A stretch of DNA of 64,000 nt, taken from positions 2,697,197 through 2,761,196 of the forward strand of contig NW_003101677.1 in the NCBI RefSeq assembly GCF_000003855.2, read 5' to 3'. This document shows, one piece after another, positions 10,668 through 22,826 of the stretch. The translations under genes were made by a program, and so were the position numbers. The notes below the pieces were generated by a model. The model worked only from the letters and a program-made list of their open reading frames with translations. It did not search any database and was not told the origin of the DNA. Each line of letters begins with the position of its first letter. The stretch's first letter is position 1. This DNA comes from Blastomyces gilchristii SLH14081. Its lineage: Eukaryota; Ascomycota; Eurotiomycetes; Onygenales; Ajellomycetaceae.

Positions 10668-13600
10668 ATGACTGAAAGAACTAGAAACTTACATGCTTTA
10701 ATCTCTGTGAACTCTACTGCAGACACTCAGAAGCAGTCATCTGACTTATAAATAACTCTTATGAAAGAAGTCTCAGAGAACTTATTAATTACTTACAGAA
10801 TATCATTCTCTGCATCTGTAACAGAGAAACTCTTCAAACTCATGAATAAATCAATCTCAGTGAAGCACATTCTTGAGCATCTCTCACAGAATCAAGCTAT
10901 TTTTCTATAAGAAATGCTTACTGTCTGCAAACACTCTTGAACTGAGTCTCTAAATATAATCTTTAAAGATACTTATGAACTGAAAAGAAACTTTCTAAAG
11001 TTATGATTACTTAAGATCACTTACTGAATCACAATCTATAAAAGCTTTTATAAGTTTATATTTAAAATTGACTCACAAGCCTGACTGTGTAATATAAAAG
11101 ATGAAGAAGCTGTTATCTATGCAATAACAGATCTCTACTACACTGAAGTCAAGAACTGACTGAATTATCTAGAAAATGATTACAAGAGATCTCACTGATC
11201 TGTTCTTAAGATTTATTTAGAGAATAAGTTGAGAGACTCTGTGAGCTGAACAGAGAACATCTGAGCTGTAATCATTAATATTAGAAAAAGAGATGAGAAA
11301 TCTGATAAAGACTACTCACAGCACTTTATGAAATTGTGATATGAATTGAGATCTGTGAAAACAGGGCTCTGAAACAAGATCTGAATGATAATATTTATAA
11401 AGAAGCTGAATAAAGATATGTAGAACAAGCTCATTGAGTAAGACTTTAAGTTCTTAACTCTGAAGAAACTGATAACTCTTATTCACTGCTTACAGATCAC
11501 TGTGAGAGTCACAGATCTGTAGAGAGTGAATTATCAATCAGCTCTGCAAGAATCAGAACAATAGAGAACAGGTTTATCAGAGAAAGATGATAAGATACAG
11601 AGAGATTTGTATCTGACTACTAAGCAGAAAGAGAGAGCTTTATAAGCTTCTGTGAACAGAGTGTATAACAGAGAGATTAAGAAAAAGAGTCTCTGCTTTA
11701 TCTATTCTAAATCAGATTATCTTCACACAAACTGTCTGAATAAATTAAAATAGAAATTTGAAGAGTTACAGACAGAGTCAGTAACAGTCTTCTTAAGAGT
11801 CTTGAAGCTGACATCTGAATCTGTTACTTCTCTGATAAAAATACTTACTCACAGAGAGAGATCAGATCATGATACTGCTGTCTTACAAGTATGAAAAGTA
11901 TTGATAAACTCAGAATCTCAGGTCACTGTAGTGTCTCTAAAGCTCATGAAGTGAATAAGCTAAGTGATGAAAACTGAGAATCTGCTCTTATAATAAGCAG
12001 AGTGTGAGAACTCAGATCTAAGAACTGAGAGACTCACAAGAGTCATCTTTGAATTGCAAGATCTCATCAAAATCTGAAGAAGATTTATAGAAACTGTGAT
12101 TATCACAGACATCACAGATGATATGTACTTAAGACTTATATAACTTCAAAGACACAATCTGTACATAGCTGTTTGTAAGTCAGGTTTATACTTCTGATCA
12201 GTATTGACAGACTTACTTACAGAGATACAATCAGTTAATACTGTAGAGTTGATTAGAGAAGATAAGCTCATCTATATAATAACTTTGTGAATGTCTGAGA
12301 ACTTCACAGTCATAGAAACTGAGCTTCAGATACTAGAGAAATACTGAGATCTTGCAGAGATATTCAGCTCAGTAAAGACAGCTAAGCTTTCTTCTCACTA
12401 TAAGAAGAATCTGATAATAGATTTAATAGAAGAATAGAAACTCTTCTAAGAATCAATCTATAAGCTCTCTTATTATAAGACAGAGGTTTTGCAGATCTAT
12501 GTGAAGAAGAATGTGAAGAATAACTTTATCTGATCTTCACAGATCTCTGCAGAAGTCTCTGTGATATTTATAAAGAAGAAGAATAAAGATCTCAGATTAT
12601 ATATAGACTACTATAATCTGAACTTTAAGATAATAAAGAGTCACTACTCTCTGTCTCTGATTGAGAATATGATCAACTGTCTCACAGAAGCTATTATATT
12701 CACACAACTGAATATAATCAATACATATACACAGCAGTGAATATAATCTAAGAATGAATGAAAGACTGTCTTTAGAACTGCACTGAAATTGTTTGAATAT
12801 CTAGTGATGTCTTTTAATTTAGTTAATATTTCTGCAGCATTTCAGTCTTTTATTAATAAAACACATTGTGTATATCTGAATGTCTTTATAATAATATATC
12901 TGAATATTGTGATGATGTACTTTATGAAGAAGAAAGAACATACTGAGCATGTGTAAAGTGTATTGAAGATCTTAGATAAGACATAACTGTATATTAAGCT
13001 TGTAAAGTGTAACTTCAGTGTCTATTGAATTAATTTTCTAGAATATGTAATCACTGTAGATGATATTCAGATGAAATCTTCACAGATTGAGACTATTCTA
13101 TTATAACTGAAGTTAACTAATATTTATAAGATTCAAATCTTTCTGAGCTTTATGAATTTCTATAGATAGTTTATCTTTGTATTTATGAGAATCTTCTTAA
13201 CTCTTACAGACATGCTGAAGAATGAAAATAAGAAGAAGTTATTCTATAAATGAAGAATAAAAAGATTATTGAGAAGAGAGAGCTATGAGAACTTTCTTAT
13301 TTTAGAAGCTCACAGAGTCTTTGTAAGATTGAAACAGATATTCATAGATACAGTGATACTGTTTTACTTTGATTTCTTACTCTTAACTAGATTGAAGACA
13401 GATGTCTTCTTCTTTACAATTTCAGAAATAGTCTCATAACTACAGCTAAATAAGAACTGAGTTTCAGTGATCTTTTTCTTACAGAAGATGCAACTTACAG
13501 AGATCAACTATAATATTTATAATCAGAAGCTTCTTATAACAGTGAAATTCTTTCATTACTGATATCACTACTTTAAGAGTCTCATAACAGTGATTACTGT

Positions 13601-15600
13601 TAGAACTGATTATAACAGCTTATAATAGTTTACTTTAATTAAGAAACTCTTGCAGTGACAGATTCACTGAGCTCAGAGACTGAGTGAGTTCTGATTCAAG
13701 ATAGAACATATCAAGAGAACTAAGAACTCAGCAGACAGACTCTCTCATAGATCAGACTATATTAAGAAGATCAGAGTAATAGATACAGAGAGACTAGAGA
13801 AAGCAGAAAAGCTTTATAAGATGCTTGAACTGAGTGTTATAAAGAGATTGACTGAAGAGTCTCTCAATTCTCTGTAAGAGAAGAGAGAAAAGAGAGAAAA
13901 GAAGTCTGTATAACTACTCTCTATAGCACTGAGAGTTAATACTCTGAGAATCTCTGTAAGAATTCTTGAAGAGAGTATCTATAATCTGAAGAGTTTACAG
14001 GCTTTGAGAAGCACTGCAGAAGATCTGATATAAGAGAAAACAGAGTATAAGTTTTTATAAGATCTTCTATTCAGATTGTCTGAACTGTAACTGAAGAATG
14101 AATATACTCAGTATATTCAGAAACTGCTCATGACAGGGATCAATCCTGCAGAAACAAAGAATTGAAGAGACTTAAATAGTCTCTTATAAAGAGAGAGCTG
14201 AATTTATATACCTATAAATGAGTTTCTATACATAGAACTCATCAAAAGATATTATGACTCTTCTCTAGTGAGTCATTTTACAGATACTAGAACTCATGAG
14301 TTGCTTATAAGAAAATACTTCTGACTGAAGATATGAGAACTTGTGAAGAAGATAGTGAATTCTTATACTATTTATCAGAGTTCACAGATAGTGCAGTTCA
14401 GATTATATAAAGAACTTACTTCTCTACTCATCTCATGAAAATCTTGAAAATAGCTAGAAATGAATGCTCTTGTAGATCTCTCTAAAAGTAAGAACATATA
14501 TAATACCTGTTTTAACAGTGTACTGGTGATAGTGAATTACTTTATTAAGATAGCACACTTTATACTCATCTATAAGAACTTGAAGTCAAAGAATTTAACT
14601 TATATCTTTATCTGTGATATGATTCAGTTGCATGAATTATCTGTGAATATTATCTCAGATAGAGAATTAATCTTCACAGAGAAGTTCTGATCTGATCTGA
14701 TAACTATACTGAAGATCTTGTGAGATCTAAGCATGACTTTTCATTAATAGACAGATGATCAGATAGAATATCTGATGAGTATATTGAAACAGTATCTGTA
14801 GTGCTTTGTCAATTACAATCAGAATGACTGAGTATATTAATTATCACTCATGAAGTTCATATATAATAACTCAAAGTATGTCAGTACAGATAAAACCCTC
14901 TTTGAGATACTCACTGAGACTCACTCATGAATAATCTTGATAAACCTGTGAGAGTACACTATAGAGTGTGATAATGCTCATGAACAGACTGAGAGAATTC
15001 AGAATATTCAGAAGAAAGTCTGTGAATTCTTGAGAAAGACTCAAGAGTATCAGAAGAGATACTATGACTTCAAGTATATTATAAAGAGTTTTAAGAAAGA
15101 TAATAGAGTCTGACTGAGTTTAGAAAATATCATCATACAGAGATCTAGTAAGAAGCTGAATCTCTTGTGAACAGAGTTCTGTAAGATTATGAAGAAAGTT
15201 AGCTTATAGTTCTATAGATTGAAACTGTTATCTGAGTTATAGATGTATAATGTTTTTCATATCTCTTTACTCTGTAAATATAAGAAATTCTTAGAAGAGA
15301 ATTCTATGACTTATCACTCTGTTTATAAAGTACTAGAGAGTGAAAGATAATATCAGATTAAAGAAATTATTAACTCAGAAAAGTGAGATCACAAGCTCTG
15401 ATTTAAGATTCAGTGATAAGAGTATTCTGATAAGATGAATGAGTTTACTTGAGAATCATCTGAGCAGATAAGACATCTGTGAAAGCTGAGACATGACTTC
15501 CATATCATGAATTCTGACAAGTCAGAATGACACAGTCTTCACTAAGAACCTGATTATAATAAAGATATTAACACTGTTATTTATAAATTCTAGTCTATAA
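10668..15600 (+). pseudogene. Gypsy-2a gag-pol with chromodomain, broken
   Basis: Gag starts at ATG 10668 (MTERTRNLHALISVNS) and ends in a CX2CX4HX4C knuckle at 11694-11735, read CFIYSKSDYLHTNC with one Cys and the His now Tyr. RT spans about 12550-12960 (RLYIDYYNLNFKI, then FEYLVMSFNLVNISAAFQ). The expected YxDD box reads YLNI near 12886-12897, so the catalytic pair is lost. RNase H lies at about 13340-13640. The integrase core (ALVDLSKSKN and NIISDRELIF, the two catalytic Asp segments) is at 14460-14690. A chromodomain follows at about 15339-15490 (YQIKEIINSEKxDHKL, then FKIQ and NEFTxESSEQI). Stops occur throughout. Confidence 0.8.
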
Positions 15601-17380
15601 GATGATGAATTTCTACTGAACTGAACAGTTCATGGTGTATACAAAGAGAAGAAGAAATCATACTCTCATTAAAGTTAAAAAAAAAATAAGAAAATAAAAA
15701 CAGAACTGTGAATATAATTTAGAGATTAATAAAGAAAAAATAAAGAAAATTCACACTTACATTCTTAATACTTATAACACTCAATCTCTTCACAACTATC
15801 AATTCTTCTCTTCAAAGAAGCAGAGAGTATTATATCTGTGATACAGATAATTGTTGTATTTGATATGAAGACTATCAGAAATGCACAGACTTCAGAGAAG
15901 TCAGACATCAGAGTGTGTACAGTTGTGACAGAGTCTTAAGAGCTGATTATCTGTGCATGTGATCAGATATTTCTTATGAAGCTGTGTTCACTTTCTCAGT
16001 TATACTGAAGTATTCAGCTCAGAAATAATTGAGATATAAAGAGAGAGCTTATTCATTCAGATTAACTTCTGTTATGAATTCATGACATTTACATTACCTT
16101 GATTACTCAGATTTTGCAGATATCTGAAGACTCATCTCTCATTGATAATGGAATTGCAGAAATGCGCTGTGATGTAAGAACTATTGATAGAGAATCTAGA
16201 CATATTTACATATGCCTGGTCAGAGATTGTGCAGGCAGAAGAGAGATGATTATAGACTCATGAGACTGTAGAAGACACTGACAACACTGAAAGCTTTGCA
16301 AGAACTGTCAGCTAGAGTCTGTAAGAAATTACTTACAGAGAGACTTACAGTAAAGAGTGAGACTACACTGCTTAAAGTCAGAGACTGGCCTAGAAGAGGC
16401 ATGAGATTAGTTACTGACTCAAAGATCAGATGTGATGGCAGAGCTGAAAGAAGTGAAGATACTGTTATAAGCAGTAATATTCCTGCTTCATCAGTCAGTA
16501 AAAAGTGATCAGAGAAGTCACAGAGATGCTTACAAGAAGCTCAGTAGCAGTCAGATATTATTTATAAAGATATTAAAATTGAAAATTTTTTTTATTCTTG
16601 AGAAATTCTTGAATTAATATACAGATATTGTCAGAAACACTCTCTCTTTATCATCTAAGTGAAAATACTTTATAAATGAATGAGAATACTCACAGTTTGT
16701 GAAGATGAAAGCTGTTACAGAAAAAGATAAAAGAAGATAAGATTTCATAGACAGATCTGAGATATTTATACTACTCTAGAGAGATTTGCTTACACTGTGA
16801 GTGATTCTGTGAAACAGTCAGATCACTCTAGTAAATAAAGAGTGATTGTGAATTACAGATCTGAATCTTTCTATATAACTATGAAGAGTGATTGCAGACT
16901 GTGAATATCTTGATTCTACAATTCTACAGAGTTAATGAAAGAATGAAAAATTCCTCATAATTCTACAGTGTTAAAGAACAATGATTTATAAGAATAAGTG
17001 AAAGATTATCTTATGAATACTTCTCTTTAATAAGAGTGATCTCACAGAGAGTGATTTATCTGTGAGATGAATCTGTATGATAGTCACACAAGAATCTCAT
17101 GAAAATGATTGAGAGTCAATCAGAACTCTTCTATATAAAAGATGTGAGATAAATCTGTGTGATAGTTAAAGAAGAATCTGTAGATTATAAAGAATCTTAC
17201 AGAATAAGAAACTGAGTGACAGACTCTTTTCTCTTTATAATAACAAGAGATTTTTCCTCACTAAGGTTTTTTTTTATAGATATGAAGAATTTTTAGTGAG
17301 TATCACTACAGTGCTGAGCTGATTCTATGAAGTCACTCAGTGAAAGGCTTCACAGATGAAGTCTTAGAGAGGGAAGAGTA
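15601..17380. other. Long post-chromodomain region of Gypsy-2a
   Basis: About 1.8 kb between the chromodomain and the 3' LTR; most of it recurs in Gypsy-2b at about 24140-26443. I recognise no domain. Two frames are worth noting: a forward open stretch at 16296-16508 (70 residues), and an antisense frame at about 15750-15930 whose product is similar to that of Gypsy-2b at 24204-24389. Neither has been shown to be coding. Confidence 0.5.
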
Positions 17381-17638
17381 TATAAGAAATCTCACTTCTC
17401 ATGAATTCTTTATGTCTATTTCTATCTCTCATATAATCAATAGAATTAGTGGCTCTTGACTACACATAACTATATAGACTGGAGTTTGTGAATACTATTT
17501 ATAACTCAGCTTGAATGCTATTATATATTTAATCTCTACATTTTATCTTTCTACTGTGAATACTTCTAGTAATTAACAGTACATATCACGCCAAGCTGTA
17601 AACACCCGAATAATCGCCTGCGAGCACTTATTCTTACA
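17381..17638 (+). repeat. Gypsy-2a 3' LTR
   Basis: 258 bp, starting TATAAGAAAT (TG mutated to TA) and ending TTATTCTTACA. It is followed by the TCATC duplication and the resumption of Gypsy-1a integrase. Confidence 0.95.
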
Positions 17639-18663
17639 TCATCATTAACTGACTCAGTAAAGATATAATATTGAAATCTTGTAATAAGATGAATGCTGAA
17701 CAAGTCACTGAAGCTTTCTTATAAACTTCATTCTATTGAATGTATGAGTTACTGAGATCTATTATATCAGATTAAGACTGTCAATTCATGAGTACTCTCT
17801 GAACAAGAATCTGTCAAGTTCTCAAGATTATACACTGTTTATCAACTATCTATCACTCTGAGACTGATAATGCATTGAAATGAATAATTCAGACTGTAAA
17901 GAATTATCTTTGTAAGTTCTGTAATCACTTATAAGATGATTGATATGATTTTCTTCTACATACAGAGATCACTATCAACAGTCAAGATATCATTTCAATA
18001 GATATAAGTCTGTTCTTTCTTACATATGAATATTACATGAAAGTGTTGAATCTTCTAGAGATTACACAGTTTACACTGAATCTCTGCAGTCTGATTCAGA
18101 TTGCTGATAATATAGTAATAAAGCTCTGAGATACCTGTGACTGAGTAGAGATCTTCATGATAATTACAAAACAAGATTAAGAAGATTAAATCAACATCTG
18201 ATGAGATTCTGCAGAGCAGTATAAGATAGAAGACCTTGTGTGATTGAATCTCAAGAATATATGAATCACACATTTATCTCATACACTAGATTACTGCCAT
18301 GTCAGGTATAAAGTGATAGAAGTTCTAGATAGTCACAACTACTATCTTAACACATCATCAGAGATTTATAATGTCTTTTATACAAGCTTACTCTGCCACA
18401 CTGTCACTGATCTATTCTCTTCTCAACTGACTTCTGACTGACAGTCATCAGAGATCATAGAAGAAGATAATGAACTTGAGTGAGAGATTGAAGATATTCT
18501 CAATAAGAGATTCTGCGGCTGTGGCTGATAATATCTGATAAAATGAGTTGACTATGATCACCTGACCTGAACTTCAAGCTCTGTGTTATTCAAGACAGCA
18601 GCTCTTGACTGATGAGAACTACGCGCCCGCGACTCTATATCACTTCTAGAAAGAAGGGGCTAA

Positions 18664-18975
18664 TGTGACAAGCTGCGCCTGATCAATCATATAGACTATT
18701 TCATTACACTTCACAGATTTCTATCATTTCAATTCTCAGTTGCTTCACAGATTTCTACTGTTCTGATTCTCAGTCGGCAATTCTCAGTCAAAAACCTACA
18801 GAATTTCTATTCTTCCGCCTTGAAGCTTCACCGCGTATGCCACTGCATATGCGTATAAATATTCACTCTGATTGTCAATTTCTACACTTTCTCTTTCTTT
18901 TCTTCTCTAATGTTTTTCTCTTTGTTATATAAGACCTATATATTATACCGATCTATTCGGCGTAGGCCTCTTACA
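18664..18975 (+). repeat. Gypsy-1a 3' LTR
   Basis: 312-bp partner of the LTR at 5973. It starts TGTGACAAGCTGCG and ends GGCCTCTTACA, directly followed by the AGAAT target duplication. Confidence 0.95.
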
Positions 18976-19875
18976 AGAATATCTTATCTAAAAGAAAATA
19001 ATTAGCTACTGCTAGAAGAGATTGAAAGAATGATATAATATCTGATGAAGAGTTCAAAGCTGTCAGAAATGAATATTTTTCAGATATTAAAAGAGCTAAA
19101 ACAGACTGCTGAAATAAATTTCTTGAAGAAGTATAAGAAAAGAAAGTTTTTAAAGCTTTTAACTATACTAAAACAAGAAGTGTAGCAAAACTTTCAGTCT
19201 TAGAATATAAGTTTCAGAATGAATTATATACAGCAAACTCTTTTAAGGAAAAATATTAAGCTTTTATAAGAATTCTCTTTCAAAACTCATCAGATTCAGA
19301 TTCAGAGAAAGAGAATATATCACTTCTTAACTATATTGATGAAAATGACTGAGAATGACCTGATCTTACACAAGATGAATTAGAGTCAGCTATCTTCTCA
19401 AGTTCAGTTAAAACTACTATAGAGCCTGATTCAATTAATCACTTGATTATTCAAAATATATACTTCTACTTAAAGAATGAATATTTTGAGCTCTTTTTTA
19501 ATCTCTTGAAAAATGAATATTATTCTGAATGCTGAAGAGAAGTCACTGAAGTAATTCTTGCAAAATCTAATAGAAAAACTTCAATTTCTAAGTCATATAG
19601 AGTAATATCTCTATTGAACTGTCTAGAAAAGAATTTAGAAAAGATAATAGCTACTCAACTATCTTTTATAAGCTCTATTAATAACTCTCTTTTATTCAGT
19701 GAAGAAATAGGAGATAGAAAACAATGTTCTGCAATTAACACTATTCTCTCAGTTATTTATAATATTCAAATAGCAAAGCATGAAGATCTGGTCTCAACTG
19801 CAGTTTTTATTGATATAAAAGAAGCATTTGGTTATGTTTCAAAGTCAAAGTTAATTCAGACTTTGAAGATGTTAA

Positions 19876-20399
19876 AACTGTCACTAGACTGACCGTGTGA
19901 CCGTGTCTGAGACCAGGACCAGATTTTTTGGTAGTCTCATTATCAATTCAACCGATCTCATTACATGGTTTTAACATTATATAGTAGTTTCATACTGTCT
20001 CAGTGGGACTTACTGTCTACTCTTGTCACATTTTCCAAATGAGACCATGATTTCCACTTCTCAATTTAAATTATTTTTATTGCTTTAAATGACATTAAAT
20101 CTCATTTGAGTGTTATCAAAAAGCGTTACTTTTTAGAAAATTAAAAATAGTCTAAAAAAATCCTTAAAATGTCTAAAAATAGTAACTTTATACCAAGAAT
20201 GAGACTAAATGGAATCAAATGAGATCACTTTCTCATTTTTTTCAAGTCATAGTTTCATTTTAAGATCTCATATATAGTCACTTTGCATGTTTTTTTAATG
20301 ACTAGTCCCAGCGGGATTCACGCCAAGAAATGTATGAGACCAGATCAAATGAGATCAAACGTGAAATTCATGATCTCAGCGGTCAGTCTAACTGTCACT
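19876..20399 (+). mobile_element. 504-bp terminal-inverted-repeat element, copy 1, with 10-bp TSD
   Basis: Element 19886-20389 has perfect 10-bp terminal inverted repeats (AGACTGACCG / CGGTCAGTCT) and lies between two identical 10-bp sequences AACTGTCACT (19876-19885 and 20390-20399) inside the LINE A RT coding region. LINE B lacks it at the matching place (about 35820). It has no reading frame of note and many scattered GAGAC/GTCTC words. A 10-bp duplication points to Mutator-type transposition, where 9-11 bp is usual. This would be a non-autonomous (MITE-like) member; the superfamily is inferred. Confidence 0.85.
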
Positions 20400-22741
20400 T
20401 TCTCCAATGAAATGAGTTAACTGTTTTATATCTAAAAGAATCATACAACTTTTCTTTGATGAAATGAAACAAGACAAGACTGAGATAAAAATAGAAGTAC
20501 TGCAAGAATCTTCAATCTCACTCATTTTATTTGCAATATACACTGCATATCTATTCAAAGATAGAAATATGAAAATAGTGTGATCTCTGAGTTATATAGA
20601 TGATATTGATCTGATCTACAGCTCAAAAACTATCAAAGAGAATTTAAAAGTGATTGAAAAAGCTGCAAAGAAAATCTTTGTCAGAGCAGATATCAATCAA
20701 ATTTAATTTAATATGAATAAAACTGAGTTAATTCATTTCTTTTCTAGATTCAATGAGAAAGAACTATCCCTAACTCTTTTAAATAGAGAGATTAAACCCA
20801 GTTTAAATCTCAAATGATTAGAAGTATGGTTAAACTTCAAGTTGAATTTTAAATATCATATTCAATAAAGAACTGTCAAGGCAGAAAGACTATTGAACAA
20901 CATTATCAGACTATCAAATACAGAGAGAGATCTATTCTTTCCAGGCTATGAGACAGTTATATATAGCCTGTATTACCTCAGTAGCTGATTATGAAGTTCA
21001 AGTTTGATGAAATAATCAAGGGAAATTTCACTGAACTCTTCAAAAGTCTTGAAACACAGAGCTTTGAGAAGAATTCTGAGAGTATTCAAATCATCCTTCT
21101 ATAAAAGTAATGAAAATTGAAGCTTCAATTCCTCCTCCTGCTATTAGATTTGAAAAGGCCTGTATGAACTATGCTCTGAGAGTTATAAAGATAAGCTTAA
21201 ATCATATAATTAGAGAAAGAGTCTCTTCTTCATTTACACTGATTAACTCTGAAAATGAACTAGATTGAAATAGATTTCTTGATTGAAATGAAAATAATTC
21301 TTCAAAGAAAATGTCTTCTCAACTGTACAGACTATGCTCACTGATTAAAAATCAATTTTCTTCTTTAAATGTTGGAAAAGTTGATCATGAGAAGTTATCT
21401 CTCTGAAGAGAAAAGCTTGAATCTCTTATAAACTTACAAATAAGTGAACTATCTAAAGAGAAAAAATATGAACAGCATTTGAAGAGAATTTCTACAATCA
21501 ATATAAAAGACTCTATTCTGATTTATTCAGATGGCTCAAAAAATGAGAATATGAATAGATTAGACACAGGCATTGCTTATACTGAAGATAATATTAATTT
21601 TATCTCAGATTTCTAAAATTTAGACTGTGAATCTGAAGTCTTTGATGCTGAACTATTTATAATAGTGAAAGCTTTCAAACTCATTGAAATAAAATCTTAT
21701 AAAAAAGAAAATAGTTTGCAAGAGATATGGATATTCTCTAATAGTCAAGCTGCTTTAAAAAGACTTAGAAATAGTCAGATTCATAATAATTAAATGAATC
21801 TTGAACTGATCTTAAACTCTGTTTTAAAAATTCAAAAGAGAAGATTATTAAAGCTGATAATTCATCTGCACTGAGTTCCTGCTTATATGAATATTCATGA
21901 CAATGAATTGACTGCTTCAGCTGTAAGAAACAGTTCAGAATTAAGCAAATCTATTCAAAAAATTATATTCTGATCTTTTATAAATAGAAAAATAAAAGAA
22001 TCTTGTTTAGACAACTGAAATGAAAGCTGGTAGACATAAAAGAAGAGTATACATTATTCAAGATTTGAAATAAAACCCAAGTGAAAATCTTGTTTAATTA
22101 AATGTAAAAAGAAAATATTCTCATCTATAATACAGCTAAAACTAGAATATGACTATTTCAAATGTTATATACAAAGATTTGATAGTAGATTTGATTTCAT
22201 AGAATGCTCATTCTGCAATACAAATGAGAATCCTGAGTATATTATAATGCACTGTGCACTATACAATAGTCTCAGAGTCAGATTGAAAGAGAAGTATGAT
22301 TTAAATCAATTAAATATGAGATTCTTATTCTCAACTGAGACAGAAATTAAATACTTAATAGACTTTCTATCAGAAACTCAAGCAGCTATAAGAAAATGAC
22401 TGAATTCAGAATTATCTGAATATGAAGAGAAGAAAATTGATCAGATATAGTCTGTTAAAACAGCTATATACTATCTTTTGATAATTTGTTTTGTTACAAT
22501 CTCTCTTTACTTTACTTTTTCCTTTCTATTCTTTTCTATCTATCTATTTAATGTGTCTATCTTTAAGACTGTGTTCTCTTTTCCTTTGTCATGATATTGT
22601 CAAATAGTTTCAAAGTATCAGAAGATGTTAAAATACTGCAATTTGTAAACAGTTTTTATATTCTGAGCTGAAATTTTCTGATTTTGCATATCTGAAATTG
22701 ATGAATGTATAATAGTTAACTTTATAGATATAGGAAAAACT

Positions 22742-22826
22742 CTGAGAACTAAGCTCTCAGGTAGATGTCATAGTCTCTGACTATGTACATCTATAATTGA
22801 AGAATAATAATAATAATAATAATAAC
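22742..22826 (+). other. LINE copy A 3' hairpin and (TAA)n tail
   Basis: A stem with arms CTGAGA (22742-22747) and TCTCAG (22755-22760) is followed about 40 bp later by GAAGAA(TAA)n, ending at about 22826. Copies B and C carry the same hairpin and tail. A (TAA)n 3' end is a feature of I-group LINEs, whose reverse transcriptase starts copying there. Confidence 0.75.

Larger units (their letters stand above)
10373..17643 (+). mobile_element. Gypsy-2a, chromovirus LTR retrotransposon, with 5-bp TSD
   Basis: Complete element of 7261 bp (10378-17638) inserted in the integrase region of Gypsy-1a. The target duplication TCATC is at 10373-10377 and 17639-17643. The 258-bp LTRs have matching ends, TGTAAGAA and TTCTTACA. 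Gag with a zinc knuckle, RT, RNase H, integrase and a chromodomain are recognisable. About 1.7 kb of further sequence lies between the chromodomain and the 3' LTR, unusually long for a chromovirus. The polypurine tract GAGAGGGAAGAG (17367-17378) precedes the 3' LTR. Confidence 0.95.
6587..18600 (+). pseudogene. Gypsy-1a gag-pol with C-terminal chromodomain, broken and interrupted
   Basis: Gag opens at ATG 6587 (MSNNNMRELLNASIE) and ends with the knuckle CINCNxLEHIAFNC at 7484-7525. Protease lies at about 7768-8067 and includes MIDSSLCHYTMI, where the catalytic D-S-G reads DSS. RT has its catalytic YLDD at 8929-8940 and RNase H lies at about 9310-9640 (ADFSDYITEEAI). Integrase begins near 10100, is split by Gypsy-2a at 10377 and resumes at 17644; the second catalytic Asp lies in IISDxDCQF near 17770. 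A chromodomain follows at about 18472-18572 (EIEDILNKRF, then YLIKxVDYDHLTxT), which in chromoviruses directs insertion to particular chromatin. Frequent TGA stops replace Trp and Arg codons. Confidence 0.85.
5968..18980 (+). mobile_element. Gypsy-1a, chromovirus LTR retrotransposon, with 5-bp TSD
   Basis: Complete Ty3/Gypsy element at 5973-18975 inserted in the endonuclease-RT interval of LINE A. The AGAAT duplication lies at 5968-5972 and 18976-18980; LINE B has the uninterrupted site (GAGAATATC, near 34924). The LTRs are 312 bp each. Without the nested Gypsy-2a the element is about 5.7 kb. Domains run gag with a zinc knuckle, protease, RT, RNase H, integrase and a C-terminal chromodomain, the order of chromoviruses. 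The 3' polypurine tract AAAGAAGGGG ends just before the 3' LTR. All frames are broken by stops. Confidence 0.95.
4968..22450 (+). pseudogene. LINE copy A ORF2 (endonuclease, reverse transcriptase, RNase H), broken and interrupted
   Basis: ORF2 nicks the target and copies the element RNA into the nick. The frame starts at ATG 4968, 30 bp after the ORF1 stop. The AP-endonuclease domain spans about 4990-5700, with the motif VEDFNAYQL (ancestrally GDFNAHxLWW) near 5430. Gypsy-1a splits the gene at 5972. Reverse transcriptase resumes at 18981 and its catalytic box YIDDIDLIY is at 20593. The 504-bp element splits the frame again at 19886. RNase H lies at about 21500-21720 (IYSDGSKN, then DAELF). 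A C-terminal CX2C..HX3C finger reads CSFCNTNENPEYIIMHC near 22206-22256. The terminal stop is TAG at 22448-22450, shared with copy B. Many in-frame stops make it non-functional. Confidence 0.8.
1621..22826 (+). mobile_element. LINE copy A (Tad1/I-type non-LTR retrotransposon), interrupted
   Basis: Near-full-length non-LTR retrotransposon. Removing the nested Gypsy-1a (5973-18975) and the 504-bp element (19886-20389) with their duplicated target sites leaves about 7.7 kb. The order is a long repeat-bearing 5' leader, ORF1 with three zinc knuckles, ORF2 with AP-type endonuclease, reverse transcriptase, RNase H and a C-terminal CCHC, a 3' hairpin and a (TAA)n tail. This is the layout of the fungal Tad1 clade within the I group. 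The 5' boundary is the first base shared with copy B at 29926. I found no target-site duplication: the 3' flank is Gypsy-2 sequence while the 5' flank is not, so rearrangement has occurred. All frames carry stops, mostly TGA at Trp and Arg positions. Confidence 0.85.

Noticed and set aside
12886..12912. A novel reverse-transcriptase active site (YLNI) in Gypsy-2
   Set aside because: The copy is dead and heavily mutated; a changed catalytic box in one decayed copy is not evidence of a new enzyme type.
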